Shown: in pieces, positions 1 through 8,225 of the stretch | Layout of the letters: each line of letters begins with the position of its first letter | Numbering within the stretch: position 1 is the stretch's first letter | Assembly: GCA_013416455.1 (NCBI GenBank) | Contig: JACCES010000001.1 | Span: forward strand, 372,001 to 436,000 | From: Alcaligenaceae bacterium | Lineage (GTDB): Bacteria; Pseudomonadota; Gammaproteobacteria; Burkholderiales; Burkholderiaceae_B | Direction: 5' to 3' | DNA: 64,000 bases | Notes under the pieces: generated by a model | Database searches by the model: none | What the model was told of the DNA's origin: nothing | The model's input: only the letters and a program-made list of their open reading frames with translations | Program-made: the position numbers and the translations under genes

Positions 1-134
1 GCCCAGCCCGTAGCCAGCCAGATGACGGCAATGGCGGCCGAGGCCACTACGGCCCTGCTCAGACAGGAGGCGAGCAGCAGGGAACCGCGCCGGCGGGATG
101 CGCTGGTCGAGGCACGTGAGGGAATGGCTATCAT
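1..134 (-). CDS. N-terminal part of a small membrane protein (runs off the window edge)
   Basis: An open frame starts at an ATG at 134 on the minus strand, with an in-frame TGA just upstream at 144-146, and runs off the left edge. The first 44 residues are a Ser/Arg-rich basic stretch followed by a hydrophobic segment (about residues 30-44, ending IWLATGW) that would form one membrane helix with its N-terminus in the cytoplasm. I cannot name the family from this fragment. It is divergent from zur, so it could share the Zur-type operator at 284-300, but the repeat at 152-276 lies between them. The frame could be a chance ORF, since only 134 bases are visible. Confidence 0.4.
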   Translation of the reverse strand, partial: MIAIPSRASTSASRRRGSLLLASCLSRAVVASAAIAVIWLATGW

Positions 135-151
135 ATGGGTGAATCAGTGAA

Positions 152-276
152 GAACTCCGGCCGTATCGGCCGGAGCATCTCCGCCACAATACGGTGGCAC
201 CTGCGGTGCCGTATTTAAAGTTTGCCTCGCTTGACCTCGCCCTAAAGGGCGAGGCTTGCGCATAGGCGCGTGGTCA
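152..276 (-). repeat. Dispersed three-hairpin repeat, copy A
   Basis: Read on the minus strand this 125-base element starts TGACCACGCGCC and folds into three hairpins: CCTCGCCC/GGGCGAGG with a TTTA loop; GGCACC/GGTGCC with a GCA loop inside a TAC/GTA outer clamp; and CTCCGGCCG/CGGCCGGAG with an ATA loop. By eye it is about 80% identical to the copy at 62616-62737, and stem bases change in compensating pairs. This copy is intergenic, between the leftmost partial gene and zur, and ends 7 bases before the Zur-type palindrome. Confidence 0.85.
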
Positions 277-283
277 ATTTTAC

Positions 284-300
284 TGTTATGTTATAACATG
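284..300. promoter_or_regulatory. Zur-type operator in front of zur
   Basis: The sequence contains a perfect 12-base palindrome, ATGTTATAACAT (288-299), inside TGTTATGTTATAACATG. AT-rich GTTAT...ATAAC palindromes are the known binding sites of the zinc repressor Zur in proteobacteria. It lies about 30 bases upstream of the chosen zur start at 330, so autoregulation of a zur-cobW-dksA unit is the simple reading. The assignment rests on pattern and position only. Confidence 0.7.
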
Positions 301-329
301 CCTTGTCAAAGAATATCCACGACGCTGCC

Positions 330-830
330 ATGAACGCCCGAAAAACCTCCGTGGCGGACCAGGTCACCGCCCGCCTGAACACCGCGCAGGCGCTATGCGA
401 AGCGCGCGGTAGACGCCTCACGCCCATCCGGCGCAAAGTGCTCGAAATCCTGCTTCAGCAGGGCCGCAGCGTGAAGGCATACGAATTGCTAGAACTGATA
501 CGCGATGTACAGCATGGCGCCGCGCCCCCCACGGTGTACCGCGCCCTTGATTTCCTGGTCGAAGAAGGCCTGGTGCACCGGCTGGACGCCATCAACGCCT
601 GGACGGCCTGTCACGACGCCGGCGGCGAGCCGCACGACCTGCTGGTCGTGTGCACGCGCTGCGGCGCCGTGGCCGAACTGAGCGACCCCGCCTTGAGCCG
701 CCGCCTGGCCGACAGGGTCGCGCAGGCGGGCTTCCGCCTGTCGGACCACGAAACCGAATTGCGGGCGCTGTGCGGCCGCTGCCATCCCGGCCATGGGGAT
801 GTTTGCCCTAAGCCGCCCGCTGTGATGTAA
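330..830 (+). CDS. zur: Fur-family zinc uptake regulator Zur
   Basis: A 166-residue Fur/Zur-family repressor that senses zinc and shuts off zinc-uptake genes. The N-terminal winged helix contains the family pattern RLTPIRRKVLEIL and PPTVYRALDFLVEEGLVHRL. The C-terminal dimerisation and metal domain has the two structural zinc CxxC pairs, VCTRCG and LCGRCH, and the HDLLVVC strand. I chose the ATG at 330; a TTG at 303 is in frame but starts within 3 bases of the palindrome at 284-300. Zur rather than Fur is inferred from the Zur-type operator and the CobW-family GTPase behind it. Fur-like PerR or Fur roles cannot be fully excluded from sequence alone. Confidence 0.88.
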   Translation: MNARKTSVADQVTARLNTAQALCEARGRRLTPIRRKVLEILLQQGRSVKAYELLELIRDVQHGAAPPTVYRALDFLVEEGLVHRLDAINAWTACHDAGGEPHDLLVVCTRCGAVAELSDPALSRRLADRVAQAGFRLSDHETELRALCGRCHPGHGDVCPKPPAVM

Positions 831-884
831 TCGCAGACTGGATTTTTGCCCGGCGATATGCCGGGGCATAACGAGAGAACTAGG

Positions 885-1988
885 ATGAGCCCAGCCACAC
901 GCGTAGAAGCCAAGCGCATCGATAAAATGGTGCCTGTCACCATACTCACCGGTTTTCTCGGTGCGGGCAAGACGACGCTGCTCAAACGCATACTCACTGA
1001 ATTCCACGGCAAGCGCATTGCCGTCATCGAAAACGAGTTCGGGCCGGAAAACATCGACAACGACCTGCTCGTGCAGGACACCAGCGAAGAAATCGTCGAA
1101 CTCAGCAACGGCTGCGTCTGCTGCACCGTGCGGGGCGACCTCATGCGCACCCTGAACGAGCTGCGCGAGCGCCGCCAGGCCGGCGAACTCAACTTCGAAC
1201 GGGTCATCATCGAAACCACCGGGATGGCCAACCCCGGTCCGGTCTGCCAGACCTTCTTCATGGATGACGAAATCGCCGACTACTACCGGCTCGACGCCGT
1301 CATCACCGTGGTCGACGCCAAGCACGGCATGGGCACTCTCGACAACCAGGAAGAATCCCAGAGGCAGATCGGGTTCGCCGACCGCATCCTGGTATCCAAG
1401 AAGGATCTCGTCCAGGAAGACGAATACCAGGCCCTGCGCTCGCGCCTGCTGCGCATCAATCCGCGCGCGCCGATCACGCCGGTGCATTTCGGCGACGCCG
1501 ACCTGAAGTCGCTGCTCGACATCAGCGGCTTCAACCTGAACACGATACTGGACATCGATCCGGAGTTCCTCGCCGATGAACATCCGGATGCCGCCCACAC
1601 CCATCACCACCATGACCATGATGGTGAATGCGGCGAACACTGCGGCCACCACGACCACGATCACGCCCACCCTCATCATCACGCCCACCAGGACGACATC
1701 GGCGCCTTCGTGTTCCGCTCGCATCGTGCCTTCGACCCCGAGCGCCTGGAAGAATTCCTCGGCGGCATCGTCCAGGTCTACGGGCCGGATCTGCTGCGCT
1801 ACAAGGGTATTCTTTACCTGAAAGGCATCAACCGCCGCATGCTGTTCCAGGGCGTGCACATGATGATGGGCGCCGAACCCGGGAAACCGTGGCTTTCCGG
1901 TGAAAAGCCCACGACCAGAATGGTATTCATAGGTCGTAAACTGCCCCAGGAAATATTCACGCGGGGTCTGGAACAATGTCTCGTCTGA
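885..1988 (+). CDS. CobW/COG0523 (G3E) GTPase, probable zinc metallochaperone
   Basis: A 367-residue G3E-family GTPase. It has a P-loop GFLGAGKT (residues 23-30), the family metal-binding CxCC motif (GCVCC, 76-80), and a long histidine-rich stretch (about 238-271) rich in HHH, HDH and ECGEHCGHH patterns that could bind several zinc ions. The C-terminal CobW domain follows (FVFRSHRAFDPERL). COG0523 proteins next to zur are known zinc-handling chaperones (ZNG/ZigA/YeiR type); a cobalamin role is unlikely here. The ATG at 885 follows a purine-rich stretch (gagagaactagg) and begins just before the P-loop; in-frame extensions to 846 look like upstream noise. The gap to zur is 54 bases, so co-transcription is likely. 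Confidence 0.9.
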   Translation: MSPATRVEAKRIDKMVPVTILTGFLGAGKTTLLKRILTEFHGKRIAVIENEFGPENIDNDLLVQDTSEEIVELSNGCVCCTVRGDLMRTLNELRERRQAGELNFERVIIETTGMANPGPVCQTFFMDDEIADYYRLDAVITVVDAKHGMGTLDNQEESQRQIGFADRILVSKKDLVQEDEYQALRSRLLRINPRAPITPVHFGDADLKSLLDISGFNLNTILDIDPEFLADEHPDAAHTHHHHDHDGECGEHCGHHDHDHAHPHHHAHQDDIGAFVFRSHRAFDPERLEEFLGGIVQVYGPDLLRYKGILYLKGINRRMLFQGVHMMMGAEPGKPWLSGEKPTTRMVFIGRKLPQEIFTRGLEQCLV

Positions 1989-2058
1989 CGCTCCGGGCGC
2001 GTGCGCAATGCGCGGCGCGCGGTTCGCCAGGCGAACACTAGAAGAAAGAGGATGCACC

Positions 2059-2502
2059 ATGGTAAGCAAAACAGCCAATGTCATGACTCCGGCACAACTG
2101 CCCACGGAAGAAGAGCTTCTGGCCATGCCGGAATCCGACTACATGAACGACGTCCAGCTCGCCTTTTTCCGCAATCGCCTGAAAGAGCTCGAACAGGAAA
2201 TCCTCAACAATGCGGGCGCCACGACCGAAAACCTGCGTGAGACCCAGTTCGTGCCCGATCCCGCGGACCGCGCCACCATCGAGGAAGAACACGCACTCGA
2301 ACTGCGCACCCGCGACCGCGAGCGCAAGCTGCTCAAGAAAGTGCAGCAGGCCATCAACAGCATAGACACCGGCGAATACGGCTGGTGCGAAGAAACCGGC
2401 GAACCGATCGGCATCGCCCGGCTGCTGGCCCGCCCCACCGCCACGCTGTCGCTGGAAGCCCAGGAAAGGCGCGAAATGCGCCAGAAGCTTTACGGCGACT
2501 GA
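2059..2502 (+). CDS. dksA: RNA polymerase-binding transcription factor DksA (one-cysteine type)
   Basis: DksA binds the RNA polymerase secondary channel and works with ppGpp in the stringent response. This 147-residue protein keeps the coiled-coil tip DPADRA (67-72; aspartates equivalent to E. coli D71 and D74) and the GEYGW...GIARLLARPTATL fold. Of the four zinc-ligand cysteines of E. coli DksA only the first is present (C110); the others are T113, S131 and A134. That is the pattern of zinc-independent DksA proteins, here sitting behind zur and cobW. The ATG at 2059 was chosen because it begins the conserved N-terminus; the upstream in-frame ATG at 2008 would add 17 residues without family character. 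Confidence 0.93.
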   Translation: MVSKTANVMTPAQLPTEEELLAMPESDYMNDVQLAFFRNRLKELEQEILNNAGATTENLRETQFVPDPADRATIEEEHALELRTRDRERKLLKKVQQAINSIDTGEYGWCEETGEPIGIARLLARPTATLSLEAQERREMRQKLYGD

Positions 2503-2625
2503 ACACAGGCTCCGCTTGCCGCCCGGGCCCTCAAGGCGCATGGCAGCTCAATGGGCTGTGATGCGCCCGGCCGTCTTGAAAACGGAAGCTCCGGCCCCAT
2601 GTGAAGGCTTCAACAGGAAGATTCC

Positions 2626-3159
2626 ATGGAACAATTTCACGCAACCACCATACTGTGCGTCCGCCGCGGCGAGCAGGTCGCCCTCGGCGGCGACGGGCAG
2701 GTCACTCTCGGCAACATTGTCATCAAGGGGACGGCCCGCAAGATCCGCCGCCTCTATCAAGACCGCATTCTGGCGGGATTCGCCGGCGCAACGGCCGATG
2801 CCTTCACGCTTCAGGAACGCTTCGAGGCCAAGCTGGAAAAGCATCAGGGCAACCTGATGCGCGCCGCGGTGGAACTCACCAAGGACTGGCGCACCGACCG
2901 CGTGCTGCGCCGCCTGGAAGCCATGCTGATCGTGGCCGACAAGGAACACACCCTGGTGCTGACCGGCAACGGCGACGTGCTCGAACCCGAGAACGGCATT
3001 GCCGCCATCGGATCGGGGGGCGCCTATGCGCAATCCGCCGCGCTGGCCCTGGCGCAGAACACCGAGCTCTCTCCGCAGGACATCGTGCGCAAGTCGCTGG
3101 CCATTGCCGGCGATCTCTGCATCTACACCAACCAGAACCATATCGTCGAAACCCTGTAG
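2626..3159 (+). CDS. hslV: ATP-dependent protease HslVU, peptidase subunit HslV
   Basis: HslV (ClpQ) is the proteasome-like threonine peptidase that forms a double hexamer capped by HslU. The start MEQFHATTI fits a short propeptide whose removal exposes the catalytic Thr7. The family pattern [13 protein letters not shown] follows, then [17 protein letters not shown], the GNGDVLEP strand and [12 protein letters not shown]. The length of 177 residues is normal. hslU follows 39 bases downstream on the same strand. Confidence 0.97.
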   Translation: MEQFHATTILCVRRGEQVALGGDGQVTLGNIVIKGTARKIRRLYQDRILAGFAGATADAFTLQERFEAKLEKHQGNLMRAAVELTKDWRTDRVLRRLEAMLIVADKEHTLVLTGNGDVLEPENGIAAIGSGGAYAQSAALALAQNTELSPQDIVRKSLAIAGDLCIYTNQNHIVETL

Positions 3160-3198
3160 ATTCCCCACGGGTTTTCCACGCCGCCCATACTGCCTATC

Positions 3199-4530
3199 AT
3201 GTCCGCCATCAATATGACTCCCGGAGAAATCGTCTCCGAGCTCGACAAGCACATCGTCGGGCAGAACCGCGCCAAACGCTCCGTCGCCGTCGCCCTGCGC
3301 AACCGCTGGCGCCGCCAGCAGGTCCCGGAGCCGCTGCGCCACGAGATCGTTCCCAAGAACATCCTGATGATAGGCCCCACCGGGGTCGGCAAGACCGAAA
3401 TCGCCCGGCGGCTGGCCAAACTGGCCAACGCCCCCTTCATCAAGGTCGAAGCGACCAAGTTCACCGAGGTCGGCTATGTCGGCCGCGATGTGGAAACCAT
3501 CATCCGCGATCTGGTCGACGCTTCGGTCAAGCTCACCCGCGAAGTCGCCCTGCGGCGCGTGCGCACGCTGGCCGAGGACGCCGCCGAGGACCGCATCCTG
3601 GATGTGCTCATCCCGCCCCCGCGCAACGCCCAGGGCGAGCCCGACCGCGAAGAGAACAGCGCCCGCCAGGTGTTCCGCAAGCGTCTGCGCGAAGGCAAGA
3701 TCGACGACATGCAGGTCGAGATCGAAGTGGCTCAGACCATGCCGCAGATGGAGATCATGGCGCCGCCCGGCATGGAGGAAATGACCGAGCAGCTGCGCGG
3801 CATGTTCGCCGGCCTGGGCCGCGACAAGAAAAAGCAGCGCAAGATGTCCGTCAAGGAAGCCTTCCGCCTGCTGACCGACGAAGAAGCCGCCAAGCGCATC
3901 AATGAAGAAGAGCTGCGCGCCGATGCCGTGGCCAATGCCGAACAGAACGGCATCGTCTTCCTGGACGAGATCGACAAGATCGCCACCCGCCAGGAACACG
4001 GTGGCGGCGACGTATCCCGGCAGGGCGTGCAGCGCGACCTGCTGCCGCTCGTCGAAGGCACGACGGTGAACACGAAGTATGGCGTGGTGCGCACCGACCA
4101 TATCCTGTTCATTGCCTCGGGCGCCTTCCACCTGTCGCGGCCTTCAGACCTCATTCCCGAACTGCAGGGCCGCTTTCCCATCCGCGTCGAACTGGATTCG
4201 CTCACGGCCGACGACTTCGTCCGCATCCTGTGCGAAACCGACGCTTCGCTCACCAAGCAGTACCACGCCCTGCTCGCCACCGAAGAGGTCATACTGGATT
4301 TCACGCCCGAAGGCATCCGGCGCCTGGCCGAACTCGCCTATTCGGTGAACGAACGCACCGAGAACATCGGTGCGCGGCGCCTGTACACCGTCATGGAAAA
4401 GCTGCTCGAAGACCTGTCCTTCGACGCAACCGCCCACGACGGCCATACTGTGACGATAGACGCGGCCTACGTGGAAGACAAACTCAAGGAAACGGCCGCC
4501 AGCGAAGACCTGGCCAGGTACGTGCTGTAG
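3199..4530 (+). CDS. hslU: ATP-dependent protease HslVU, ATPase subunit HslU
   Basis: HslU (ClpY) is the AAA+ unfoldase that feeds substrates into HslV. In 443 residues it shows the N-terminal [16 protein letters not shown], Walker A GPTGVGKT (59-66), the pore-loop region TEVGYVGRD, an inserted I-domain (roughly 110-240), Walker [12 protein letters not shown], sensor regions and the C-terminal LARYVL tail that docks into HslV. It is full length and forms a unit with hslV. Confidence 0.97.
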   Translation: MSAINMTPGEIVSELDKHIVGQNRAKRSVAVALRNRWRRQQVPEPLRHEIVPKNILMIGPTGVGKTEIARRLAKLANAPFIKVEATKFTEVGYVGRDVETIIRDLVDASVKLTREVALRRVRTLAEDAAEDRILDVLIPPPRNAQGEPDREENSARQVFRKRLREGKIDDMQVEIEVAQTMPQMEIMAPPGMEEMTEQLRGMFAGLGRDKKKQRKMSVKEAFRLLTDEEAAKRINEEELRADAVANAEQNGIVFLDEIDKIATRQEHGGGDVSRQGVQRDLLPLVEGTTVNTKYGVVRTDHILFIASGAFHLSRPSDLIPELQGRFPIRVELDSLTADDFVRILCETDASLTKQYHALLATEEVILDFTPEGIRRLAELAYSVNERTENIGARRLYTVMEKLLEDLSFDATAHDGHTVTIDAAYVEDKLKETAASEDLARYVL

Positions 4531-4546
4531 GGCCGCCGGCCGGCGC

Positions 4547-4846
4547 CTACTTCGAAATTTTCACCACCACATACTGCCCGTCGACCCGGCGGGCGGTGAA
4601 CTTGACCTTGTCGCCCGGCTGCAGCCCGGCCAGCAGCGAGACATCGATCAGATAGACCAGGGTAATGGCCGGCAGATCGAGCTCGCCGATGGCGCCGTGC
4701 TTGATGGTGACCTTGCCGGCGGCGGCGTCGACCCGCCGGATTTCACCGGAGCCGCTGCCTTCCTGAGCCATTGCCGCGGCCGAATAACATGCCGTCGCGG
4801 CAATGGCGGCAGCCGCGGCCAGCCGTGCGCTCGATGAACTGAACAT
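4547..4846 (-). CDS. CusF-fold periplasmic protein lacking the copper-binding methionines
   Basis: A 99-residue exported protein: a signal peptide (about 1-27, cleavage near AMAQ) is followed by a small beta-barrel with the CusF pattern GEIRRVDAAAGKVTIKHG and the LQPGDKVKF / GQYVVVKI strands. Classical CusF binds Cu(I) with one His, a stacking Trp and two Met. Here the His is kept (H50) but the Trp/Met/Met positions read L58, I61 and L63 (LDLPAITLVY), so normal copper binding is unlikely. There is no CusCBA efflux gene nearby. It is convergent with hslU (16-base gap). Confidence 0.75.
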   Translation of the reverse strand: MFSSSSARLAAAAAIAATACYSAAAMAQEGSGSGEIRRVDAAAGKVTIKHGAIGELDLPAITLVYLIDVSLLAGLQPGDKVKFTARRVDGQYVVVKISK

Positions 4847-4996
4847 GCGATAAACTCCTGCGGATACACCTTTGAATCTTTAGCATACCGCGATTCGAAA
4901 ACCGCCGGCTCGACTCTTTGCGCATCCCCTCCCCGTACGATTGACCGGAGATGCCCTGCGGCATCTCGCGGCCGAACCTCACAGGAGCGCACAACG

Positions 4997-5557
4997 ATGG
5001 CCACACGACTTTCCGTAATCACGACCCGAGGCGGCGACAATGGCACGACCGGCCTGGGCGACGGCACCCGGGTGCCCAAGGACGATGCCCGCATCGCCGC
5101 CCTGGGCGACGTCGATGAACTCAACAGCGTGCTGGGGCTGCTGCGCACCGAAGACCTGCCCCCCGGCATCGACACCCTGGTCGGCCGCATTCAGAACCAG
5201 CTGTTCGACCTGGGGGCGGAACTGTGCATCCCCGGCCACGTCGCGGTGCAGGCCGAGCACGTGGCCGGCCTGGACGCCGCCATTGCCGAGCACAACGCCG
5301 AGCTGGGCAAGCTGCAGGAATTCATCCTTCCCGGGGGCAGCCGGGCGGCGGCCGTGGCCCACATGGCGCGCAGCACATGCCGGCGGGCCGAGCGGGCCGT
5401 GGTGGCGATGGAACGCCGCGATACCGATGCGGGGCAGCCGCCTTCCACAGGGCATGCGCGCCACTACCTCAACAGGCTCTCCGATCTGTGCTTCGTGCTC
5501 GCCCGCGCCCTGAACCGCGCGGCCGGAGTGCCGGACGTGCAGTGGCGGCGCGTCTGA
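4997..5557 (+). CDS. pduO: PduO-type cob(I)alamin adenosyltransferase
   Basis: This enzyme moves the adenosyl group of ATP to cob(I)alamin to make coenzyme B12. The 186-residue protein has the ATP-binding start TTRGGDNGTTGLGDG, the GDVDELNSVLGL helix, and the C-terminal RHYLNRLSDLCFVLAR pattern with the conserved R...N..SD residues of the MMAB/PduO family. A GGAG-like stretch (acaggagcgcac) precedes the ATG at 4997. The next gene starts inside its 3' end. Confidence 0.94.
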   Translation: MATRLSVITTRGGDNGTTGLGDGTRVPKDDARIAALGDVDELNSVLGLLRTEDLPPGIDTLVGRIQNQLFDLGAELCIPGHVAVQAEHVAGLDAAIAEHNAELGKLQEFILPGGSRAAAVAHMARSTCRRAERAVVAMERRDTDAGQPPSTGHARHYLNRLSDLCFVLARALNRAAGVPDVQWRRV

Positions 5558-6015
5558 ACCGGCTGGCATGGGCGGCGCTGGCGCTGCTGGCCGCCGGTGG
5601 CCTTGCGGGCGCCGCAAGCGCGGCGGGCAAGCAGGGCTGGACGCAATCCCGGGTCAGCGCCGGCCTGCACAGCCTGCAGCAAGCGGCCACGGTCGCCTAC
5701 CAGCCGCCGGCATCGGTGCCGCCCGGTTCGGTCATTACGCACGCCTACGCCCACCGCGACCATGCGGGCCAGGCCAGTGTACAGACCTCACTGTGCTGGG
5801 GCGGCTTCGAACACTGCGTCGACATCCCCCACCGCGCCATCAACACCCGCGCCTTCAATGGGCTGGACGCCGGCCGCACCATGTATCTGGTCCACCGCGT
5901 GACCGCGTGGCACGGCAGCACGCCACCGCTCTTCATCAAGGGCAGCGTCAACATAGGGTACGGGCCCGCTGACGCGGGGACGCGGAATGGTCCGGCCCCT
6001 TCGGGCAATCACTAA
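5542..6015 (+). CDS. flhE: FlhE-like exported protein overlapping the adenosyltransferase gene
   Basis: A GTG at 5542, 16 bases before the end of the previous gene, starts a 157-residue frame with a clear signal peptide (basic start, hydrophobic run LAWAALALLAAGG, cleavage near ASA). The rest resembles the flagellar accessory protein FlhE: a strand-rich domain with LCWGGFEHCVDI (two Cys likely to form a disulfide), FNGLDAGRTMYLVHRV and FIKGSVNIGYG. FlhE is a periplasmic protein that affects proton leakage through the flagellar export gate. No flagellar genes are near, so it is an orphan copy or a relative with another role. Confidence 0.7.
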   Translation: MAARLNRLAWAALALLAAGGLAGAASAAGKQGWTQSRVSAGLHSLQQAATVAYQPPASVPPGSVITHAYAHRDHAGQASVQTSLCWGGFEHCVDIPHRAINTRAFNGLDAGRTMYLVHRVTAWHGSTPPLFIKGSVNIGYGPADAGTRNGPAPSGNH

Positions 6016-6029
6016 AGAGGACTCAAACC

Positions 6030-6752
6030 ATGAAAAATCACGTACGCGCCCTGGTATTCGACGTCTTTGGCACCGTCGTCGACTGGCGCAGTGGTGTGGC
6101 GCGCGACGCTTCCGCATTCCTGCAACGCTTCGGCCATGCGCAGGCCGATCCGCTCGCCTTCGCCGACGCCTGGCGCGCCCAGTACCAGCCGGCCATGGAA
6201 GAGATCAGAAGCGGGGCCAGGCCATTCACCCGCCTCGACGTTCTGCACCGCGAGAACCTCCTGCGCGTGCTGCGGGATTTCGGCATCGACCCGGCCACCG
6301 TGCCTGACGGGGAACTGGACCATCTCAACCGCGCCTGGCATCGCCTCGACCCGTGGCCCGACGTCGTGGCCGGCCTGACCCGCCTCAAATCACGCTTCAT
6401 CATTGCGACGCTTTCCAACGGAAATGTGGCGCTCATGATCGATATGGCCAAGCACGGCGGGCTTCCCTGGGACGCGATCCTGGGCGCGGAAGTGGCGCAG
6501 GCCTACAAGCCGATGCCCGAGGCCTATCTCAGGACGGCGGACATCCTGATGCTGCCGCCGGATCAGGTATGCCTGGTGGCCGCGCACAATGGCGACCTCG
6601 CCGCCGCCCGCGAATGCGGGCTCAAGACCGCATTCGTTGCGCGCCCCATCGAACGGGGCACGGGCCAGAAGATCGATCTCGCCCCCGAGCAGGACTGGGA
6701 CGTGATCGCATCCGACTTCGTTGCGTTGGCGGACGCCCTGGGCTGCGACTGA
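6030..6752 (+). CDS. Haloacid dehalogenase, type II (HAD superfamily)
   Basis: A 240-residue HAD hydrolase of the (S)-2-haloacid dehalogenase type. Motif I is FDVFGT with the nucleophile Asp11; VVDWRSG follows. Motif II is TLSNGN, motif III the lysine of AYKPMPEAY, and motif IV is AAHNGDLAAARECGL. Type II dehalogenases release halide from 2-haloacids, but many homologues with these motifs act on other substrates. The ATG at 6030 follows AAGAGGA at a good distance. Confidence 0.88.
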   Translation: MKNHVRALVFDVFGTVVDWRSGVARDASAFLQRFGHAQADPLAFADAWRAQYQPAMEEIRSGARPFTRLDVLHRENLLRVLRDFGIDPATVPDGELDHLNRAWHRLDPWPDVVAGLTRLKSRFIIATLSNGNVALMIDMAKHGGLPWDAILGAEVAQAYKPMPEAYLRTADILMLPPDQVCLVAAHNGDLAAARECGLKTAFVARPIERGTGQKIDLAPEQDWDVIASDFVALADALGCD

Positions 6753-6758
6753 CGATGC

Positions 6759-6788
6759 GCCGCGGGCCGGCGCCGGCAGGCCCGCGGC
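6759..6788. terminator. Bidirectional terminator hairpin
   Basis: A perfect 10-base inverted repeat (GCCGCGGGCC / GGCCCGCGGC) with a 10-base loop lies between the convergent ends of the dehalogenase and aminotransferase genes. There is no T run, so it is a GC-type stop hairpin shared by both strands. Confidence 0.7.
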
Positions 6789-6795
6789 ATGGCGG

Positions 6796-8121
6796 TCAGG
6801 CGGGCAGCACGCTGTGCACCGTCGCGCAGAATTTCCCGACAATGTCGGCAATGTCGGCTTCGGTGCAGATGAAAGGCGGCGCCAGCAGGACGTGATCGCC
6901 GCGCACGCCGTCGACGGTTCCACCCGAGGGGTACATCAGCAGGCCGTTTTCCATGGCCCGCTGCTTGAGCGCCGCGTGGGCGCGCCGGGCGGGGTCGAGT
7001 GCCTGCTTGGTGGCCTTGTCGGCCACGAATTCGATGCCCACGAACAGCCCGCGGCCCCGGATGTCGCCCACATTGGGATGGCCGCCCAATTCCCGCCGCA
7101 ACGCCGCGCGCAGCTGCTCTCCGCGCTCGCGCACATTGCGCAGCAGCCCGTCGCGCTCGATGACACGCTGCACGGCCAGCGCGGCGGCGCACGCCGTCGC
7201 ATGGCCCATATAAGTATGGCCGTGCTGGAAGTAGCCGCTGCCACCCACGATGGCTTCGTAGATGCGGCTGCTGGCAACCATGGCGCCTATCGGCTGATAG
7301 CCGGCGCCCAACCCCTTGGCGATGGTCAGGATATCGGGCGCAATGCCGTCCTCGGCACAGGCAAAGAGATGGCCGGTGCGCCCCATGCCCGACATCACTT
7401 CGTCCAGGATGAGCAGCACGCCGTGCCGGTCGCACACTTCGCGGATGCGCCGCAGATAGGTCCGCACGGGCGGCAGCACGCCCGCCGTCGCCCCCACCAC
7501 GGTTTCCGCCACGAAAGCCGCCACGTTCTCGGCGCCCAGCTCGCGGATCCTGGCGTCCAGCTCGTCGGCCAGCCGCTGGGCGTACTGTTCTTCCGTCTCG
7601 GCGGGGTCCTGCTCGCGGTAGGCATAGCAAGGCGCCACATGGTGGGCCGGGGTCAGCAGCGGCAGGAAGGGTTCGCGGCGCCATGCGTTGCCGCCGATGG
7701 CGAGCGCGCCCAGCGTGTTGCCGTGGTAGCTCTGCCGGCGCGCAATGAAGTGGCGGCGCGAGCCCTGGCCGATCTCGACGAAGTACTGGCGCGCCAGTTT
7801 CAGCGCCGCCTCGACCGCTTCGGAACCGCCCGAAACGAAATAGATGTGATTCAGGTCTCCCGGCGCGCGCGCGGCCAGGAAATCGGCAAGGTCTTCGCAG
7901 ACCTGCGTGGTGAAAAAAGAGGAATGCGCGTAGGCCACTTCATCGAGCTGGCGCTTGATGGCCGCGATGACGTCGGCATGCCCGTGCCCCAGGCAGGATA
8001 CCGCCGCGCCGCCGGAGGCATCGATATAGCCCTTGCCATGCCGGTCGTAAAGGCGGATGCCTTCGCCGCGCACGGCGGTTTCGAGCGGCTGGCGCGGGGT
8101 GCGATGGAAAACGTGTGTCAT
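6796..8121 (-). CDS. Class III (omega) aminotransferase, PLP-dependent
   Basis: A 441-residue fold-type I aminotransferase of the aspartate-aminotransferase-family/omega-amino-acid group. It shows the YIDASGGAAV start, HSSFFTT, FVSGGSEAVEAALKLAR, the LILDEVMSGMGRTG cofactor motif (Asp binding the PLP pyridine nitrogen), the Schiff-base lysine in LTIAKGLGAGYQP and the GHTYMGHATACAAAL region. I chose the ATG at 8121, which has an AGGACAGGG ribosome site; upstream in-frame ATGs at 8157 and 8187 lack one. The substrate is not predictable. A divergent RpiR regulator at 8226 probably controls it. Confidence 0.88.
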   Translation of the reverse strand: MTHVFHRTPRQPLETAVRGEGIRLYDRHGKGYIDASGGAAVSCLGHGHADVIAAIKRQLDEVAYAHSSFFTTQVCEDLADFLAARAPGDLNHIYFVSGGSEAVEAALKLARQYFVEIGQGSRRHFIARRQSYHGNTLGALAIGGNAWRREPFLPLLTPAHHVAPCYAYREQDPAETEEQYAQRLADELDARIRELGAENVAAFVAETVVGATAGVLPPVRTYLRRIREVCDRHGVLLILDEVMSGMGRTGHLFACAEDGIAPDILTIAKGLGAGYQPIGAMVASSRIYEAIVGGSGYFQHGHTYMGHATACAAALAVQRVIERDGLLRNVRERGEQLRAALRRELGGHPNVGDIRGRGLFVGIEFVADKATKQALDPARRAHAALKQRAMENGLLMYPSGGTVDGVRGDHVLLAPPFICTEADIADIVGKFCATVHSVLPA

Positions 8122-8225
8122 GGAATCAACCCTGTCCTGATTCAACAATCGTTTCATGAATCTATACCCACGAAACAGATAAATCAATATAATGCGGGCG
8201 TTCCCAACCTATTTCGCCTTCCGTC

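Noticed and set aside
489-2126. A 545-residue open frame on the minus strand opposite zur and cobW
   Set aside because: It is the mirror of GC-rich codon use in the real genes (His/Asp repeats read as Val/Met runs) and has no family landmarks or ribosome site.
2548-4131. A 527-residue minus-strand frame opposite hslV and hslU
   Set aside because: It overlaps two certain genes and has low-complexity His/Gly/Val composition typical of antisense frames.
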